NCBI RefSeq assembly: GCF_000524195.1 | Contig: NW_020170411.1 | Location: forward strand, 611,657 to 675,656 | Direction: 5' to 3' | DNA length: 64,000 nt | DNA from: Echinococcus granulosus | Lineage: Eukaryota; Platyhelminthes; Cestoda; Cyclophyllidea; Taeniidae | Shown: positions 58,935 through 64,000 of the stretch, one piece after another | Numbering within the stretch: position 1 is the stretch's first letter | How the letters are laid out: the number at the start of each line of letters is the position of its first letter | The notes under the pieces: model-generated | The model's database searches: none | Told to the model about the DNA's origin: nothing | The model's input: the letters and a program-made list of their open reading frames with translations, nothing else | Made by a program: the position numbers and the translations under genes

Positions 58935-61900
58935 TCGTGTCTGTAGGCTAATACATTCCTACTGAGCATGTATTTTTTAGTCTTTTGTTTTATTCTGGAC
59001 TACATGGGAAGCCGTCGCAATAGTCCCTGTAAGCATGTTATGAGAAATCCGGTTGATTTAGGGATACAATTTGCATTCCAATCGTCATAATTCCTCTAGT
59101 TCCTCAGTATTTCCTCGATAATAAATGTGAATACGGAACGGACTTATCGAGTCCAGTGCCATCATTATGTTTTCAAAGCAAGTATGCAAGCACAGTCTGG
59201 AATTATTTGGATTTTAGCGGCGCTCGATACACCTATGTTAAACAGTCGCCCTCATCATCGAAATTAAGGTAAAGTTGGTTAATCAGGGAAAGCGGGGCTT
59301 TGAAGTGAAAATGCTGAGTTTTCAATAAGCACAATTTGAGGCAACCCATTCTCTCGTTCTTCTGTTGCAAAAATTAGACTGCCCCATCATTGCATTCTCT
59401 TCGCTTACTTCCGGATAAAGATGCTGCAGCCGTCGAGTGAGCATGAATTAAATGGTCACTACTCATTTTGAGCCATTCAATCAGATAATACTACCACTAC
59501 TGGGCTTCACCGGTAGCGTAGACTCATGTTACCACTTGAGAAAGATGCGAAATGTCTACGTTCGGACGGGAGGCGGAAGGAAAGGATGATAGACAGTGAT
59601 TGTGGTATGGGACAAAGAAGCATAATCGTGGCGCAGTTGTAATAGTTCCTTGTGGTCCCACGGCCTCTACGGTCACCTGATAGAATAACGCCTACTGACC
59701 TCCAAGAAGTTTGAAAAAATTGTCATTTAATGCTCAGTTTTCCGATTTGGTTTGATAAATATTCAAAGAGGGAATCAGGGACGAATGTCTTTTAGTATTG
59801 CAAAATTCTGCAAAAATCTTGATATGCAAATCGCAAATTCTTCATATTTACCCTGTAACATCTCATTTCATTCCAGGTAGGTAAATCCTTTGGGTCATTT
59901 TAAATGTGCATCTGGTTTGACCCCGAGTGAAAATTTGCCATCTGGGACAACCACGTGGAATCAGAGGGAAAGCTTTAGGGAATTTGAGAAGGGAAATGAT
60001 AATCTTCGCAACTATAGTCAATGATTCCATTTCCGTCTCAATTGAATGCAAAAGAGCATAATAAGTTAGTTAAGTACGGTGAAATGATCCTCACTTGAGT
60101 CGTCGATAGAGCTAATCCTAACTTATTGCCACCACCTCTTCCTGTAACAATTACACGAATAGGGAACACACGGTTTATTGCAGAATACAACAATACTTTT
60201 TAACCGTTGTGCTGCTCGTCAGGCACAATGGGAGGCAGATTCCAGGTGCACGCAATGCCAGTGGAATGCATTCATGTGCTTCGTACTATTTATAACTTAG
60301 GCATTTGAAAGGCCTCGCGTGCATATTTCCACTGAACTAAATCATCCTTTATAGGGTTGATTAGCAGGAGCACTCATCCATTTAACATAGACATGCCACT
60401 CAGCGGGACTATGCTTGTATGCTAAGAGTTTCCCTGATTGCAAAATTCTACCTCAAAGGCGTTAAGCACCTTGGTGGGTCACTTTTTGTTTGGAGACAAA
60501 AACAGTGTTCCTCAACGTTCTTACGGATGATTAGGATAATCACATGCTTGCGATAAAGTGGGCGTAACCCTCTGCTCCTCGTTACTCTAAATAGCATGAC
60601 TGGGTAATGAGGGTACACATGCACCTTGGTCGCAGTTGCAAAGCAAAACTGTCGGGGATTCTATCGGAATGTCACTCCCGAATGTGGCGAAGTTGGAGCT
60701 GACACGCTTTGTATACACATGGACAAGGAGTATTGGGTGGCTCGATAATATTTGATTTTGAAACCGGCAATTGTATGCGCTTAGTCAGAAAACTGACAAG
60801 TCTTGATCAGAGCAATAGCTTCGTACTAATCATAAAATTTGTCCCTCAAATGTCAAGATCTATGCTGCATTATTAACCTGTGCAATCCGGCTACTACGCC
60901 ATAACCAAATCATTCCTAGCATTTTTAAAGATATCATCCCCTATGAGAGACAAATTCTGTTCACACATTCGTACTAATACCTATAAGTTTATGAGGGATT
61001 CGTACAATTTGTAAAAGTAGCAAACAATCCTACTAAATGGTAATCTGGATCCTACTTTCAACCTCATTTTGTTTGTGACTTCGAAAATGTGCACTTATAA
61101 AGTCGCTAGGGTAATGAAATTGGTGACTTATAATTGCATTTGATAAGGGCTATTCCGAAAATGGGTCTGCAGATGTAGTGAAGACTCCGTTTCAGCATTC
61201 AACACGTACATGCATGCACACAGTTTCCGGCATCGCACACTGGCGCGGTGGCTAGCGCAGCAACCCACGTCTTGATAATGAACCATCACAGCCATCTTGC
61301 TGCAGGCGATGGCAATGGAACCTTCAATTAGTCAATCAGGCAGGATAAGTGGCAATGTTTCTGGTGGTTTTTGCTCGCCACCTACTCATCTGTTTCGGGG
61401 TGGCAGGCACCTCCTTTGTAAACACAAAACTCAACAAAATTTGTACATCTGGCTTTTCATCCACTTCACTAATACCCCGATTTCGGAGTAGTAATTGAAA
61501 TTCGCCTGCATATTTTGTGTCAGACAATTTTGCGAAGAAAAAAGTAAGTTATTCTTTTTCTTCCGAAATATGTCACATCAACGGTTGCCCCCTAGTGTTC
61601 TTTTGTTTTATGCTGGAAAATTGAGCCATCTGTCGCACCAAGAGCAGCCACTTCAGGACTTGGCACCAGGGGCTTATAACTACTTGTCAGCGATGTAAAG
61701 GTGAAAGGACATCCACTTATGGAAATGTTTAAGGGTCAGACTATTCCGCTTGATGCATCCACCCCAAGAGGATCTCTAAGTACTACGGCTCTGGACTAAG
61801 CATTTTTACAAGCATGAGCCTCTGTTTACGGGGTGAATTTTATGTACTGTTTTTGATGACATACTTGTCAAAAACAGCTTTTCATGAATAAATTGCTTCT

Positions 61901-63411
61901 GTTTCATTTTCTGCATAAACAACAGATGGATAAAAATGTACTTTGCAAAACCAACGCATTCACTTTCGATATGTTAGAATGAAGTGATTTTGAAGCGCTT
62001 ATTTCTTTTCTAAGAAAGAAGACTTTTATTTTAATAGATCAATTCCCTCTTCTATGAAATGCACCCCATCCAGATTGAGCAATAAGGTGCCTTGCTAGTG
62101 TTTCCCTTGACTCATTTTTTATTAAATGCCTACAACTTCACTGCTCTGGTCCCAGTTGAGCGGCCGAAACATAAGTTAAAGACACACCTCTTAATCGCCT
62201 ACGGCATTTATTAATACCAGATTCATTGCCGCGATCATTGTTTTTCTTTGCTGATTTTTTCAGTCGTCGCTACAATTCCTCTTTCTGTGTTAAATAGATT
62301 ATTTCAACACTACCAAGCCAGTTTTCCCAATCATGGTATTTAGAGCTGCTCCTTTTTCTTCTGTGCGATTTAAATACTGCCACGTGGGGTTTGGTGCTTC
62401 AGCGCCAGGTGTCATCGGATGGAAATTTTAAGCAGCCTTCCCAAAGTAAATACTTAAACAAACGGCAACCAATGCAGAAGACATCCATTCACAATGTCGA
62501 TTCAATTGAGTAGGGCAATGTTGTTTTAGTTATATGAAAAGCCAGACGCTAGTCCAAAAGTAATTCACCACTTACAATTGAAGTTCAATTCGCCGGCAAA
62601 GCGGATATTCACTGTCAAGGCAGCGGTGACTGAGGTCTTAATTTTGTGGCAGTGACCCAGGTAGAAAGCTTGACGAGTTTGGCAGACAACAAAAGTGTGT
62701 TAAATAAAATTCGAAAAAAATTTAATTAACTTTATTTTATGTAAGGACAAAGGGTACTTGAATTAACAGACGTGCTTTACTAATTCATTAGGCATGGGGG
62801 TCCATGATGCTAGTGTAGGCGCAATGTTTTCCGTTTATTAGCACAGGTTGCCATACATACGTCACGAGGGCGTCTATCATTACTTCAGTTGTCTTGTTCC
62901 AGAAATTATGTTGCTAAATATTTTCTACTTGTAAAAAGCTTGGAATAACGTAATTTGCAACCAGCACTGTTATCAAAGCATAAGATGTTTAAGACATCCA
63001 TTCCCGACACCTGATGAGCATCCGGTTTTTGATAAGTTTGACATTGTATAGAATGCTAGCATTAATTGAAGAGCTAAACCGACTATGTAACCAAGAACGC
63101 GAACTATCAAACAAGTCTGCCTGATCTCAGTTCTGCTAAAACTGGTCATTTAACAGGTTATGTACCTATTTCAAAGTGATTCAGAGTTCTAGCCTGGATT
63201 CCATAAAAACTTAATGCTCAATATCGGCTTAACGAATAATAGTCAAGGCTTTTCATGCTCTCTATGAAGGTTGAAAACTACAGCGATGTAGCTAGTTAAC
63301 TCAAGGAATCTTTCATTACAGTCCAGCAGAGATCTGCCTGCCCATTAAACTGCAGTTTAAATTTTGAATTACTGGTACATTTTGCCAAATAAATTTACTG
63401 TTCAAATTCAC
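58935..63411. other. Gene-poor region downstream of laminin
   Basis: About 4.5 kb with no recognisable gene, RNA or member of the LTR-type repeat family. The frames at 61,297-61,491 (+) and 61,336-61,527 (-) overlap on opposite strands, and neither resembles a known protein. Confidence 0.4.
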
Positions 63412-63639
63412 ATGGCCGTCAACCAACCCCATTCGCAAAGAATATTAAGCAATCAGCAAATACTTCTCCATCCTCCACCGGTGCTACCTCCAGTCACACG
63501 TGACCGTATTGTGCTAAAAAAAGCCCTCCATTCAGCACGCTCTTGCGACTACTTGATCGACCCATACTCCACGCCTTTGTGCCTCGATAAGGTCTCACCA
63601 CAGATCTACAAACAGTCAGGTTTCCTACTCACACAATAG
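63412..63639 (+). CDS. Possible small protein or terminal exon, unknown
   Basis: I do not recognise this protein. The frame from ATG at 63,412 gives 75 residues with a Pro-rich patch (LLHPPPVLPPV) followed by a polar segment (SARSCDYLIDPYSTPLCLDK). It is more C-rich and more codon-like than its AT-rich flanks. An AATAAA sits 27 bases past the stop (63,666-63,671), as expected for a 3' end. A CATTACAG acceptor-like site at about 63,321 could make it the last exon of a gene starting upstream. It could also be a chance frame. Confidence 0.35.
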   Translation: MAVNQPHSQRILSNQQILLHPPPVLPPVTRDRIVLKKALHSARSCDYLIDPYSTPLCLDKVSPQIYKQSGFLLTQ

Positions 63640-64000
63640 CGAGGGAACGGAATTGGTTCTTACTTAATAAATTTGCCCCTTTATTTAGGCGTGGGAAACT
63701 GAAGGCCATGCTTCATCAAAAGACAACTGACTTGAATACGGATTCATGGTCAGCAAAAAAAAAAACGAAAAATGGCGTAAAATCGCAGTGTTCTTATTCA
63801 CCGCTGCCGCTATTTCAACAGTCTAAGATAATCTTTTTAAACATGTAACATGGATTGACAAATTCAATTTTATAGGTAACAAGGCGAAAAGTGTCAACAA
63901 CAGACTAGCACAATTCCTCAAAACAATAAATATTGTTCAATGCTTTAGTCACTTCTGGGAATGTAAATTTTAATACCTCACTTGATCGGGTTTCAATTAT
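63640..64000. other. Terminal intergenic sequence
   Basis: AT-rich, with an A10 run near 63,757. Apart from the possible AATAAA at 63,666-63,671, nothing was recognised. Confidence 0.4.

Overview
The window looks like nuclear DNA of a parasitic flatworm, most likely a tapeworm. This is inferred from protein content, a mix of 31-35 bp mini-introns with multi-kilobase introns, AT-rich non-coding DNA and many short LTR-type repeats. The species cannot be named from sequence alone. The genes are split into many small exons, so most long single-frame ORFs here are not genes. I rebuilt exons by matching protein families and checking splice sites and phases by eye.

Layout. 1-10,840: about 10.8 kb with no recognisable gene, holding decayed copies of an LTR-type repeat. 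10,841-22,110 (+): an Ena/VASP (Enabled) gene with EVH1, proline-rich, EVH2 and tetramerisation segments; its first and last exons are uncertain. 22,854-23,559 (-): a complete two-exon SNRPD2 (Sm D2) gene, convergent with Ena. 24,060-25,330: LTR-type repeats. 25,700-28,745 (+): a ten-exon FBXO47 gene with two mini-introns. 29,814-30,234 (-): RPL35A (eL33) with one 34-bp intron. 30,590-33,327: a cluster of repeats including one intact 939-bp non-autonomous LTR element (TRIM-like) with PBS, polypurine tract and target-site duplication. 33,880-58,768 (+): a laminin gamma chain gene of about 24 exons, encoding roughly 1,580 residues. 58,769-64,000: mostly featureless, with one possible small gene or terminal exon at 63,412-63,639.

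The genes do not form a pathway. They are a typical eukaryotic mix: actin regulator, spliceosome core protein, meiotic F-box protein, ribosomal protein, basement-membrane protein. The points most worth checking are the laminin gamma chain, in which the usual L4 domain is replaced by a short cysteine-rich segment and the C-terminus carries a furin-like extension, and the intact TRIM element with its family of solo LTRs.
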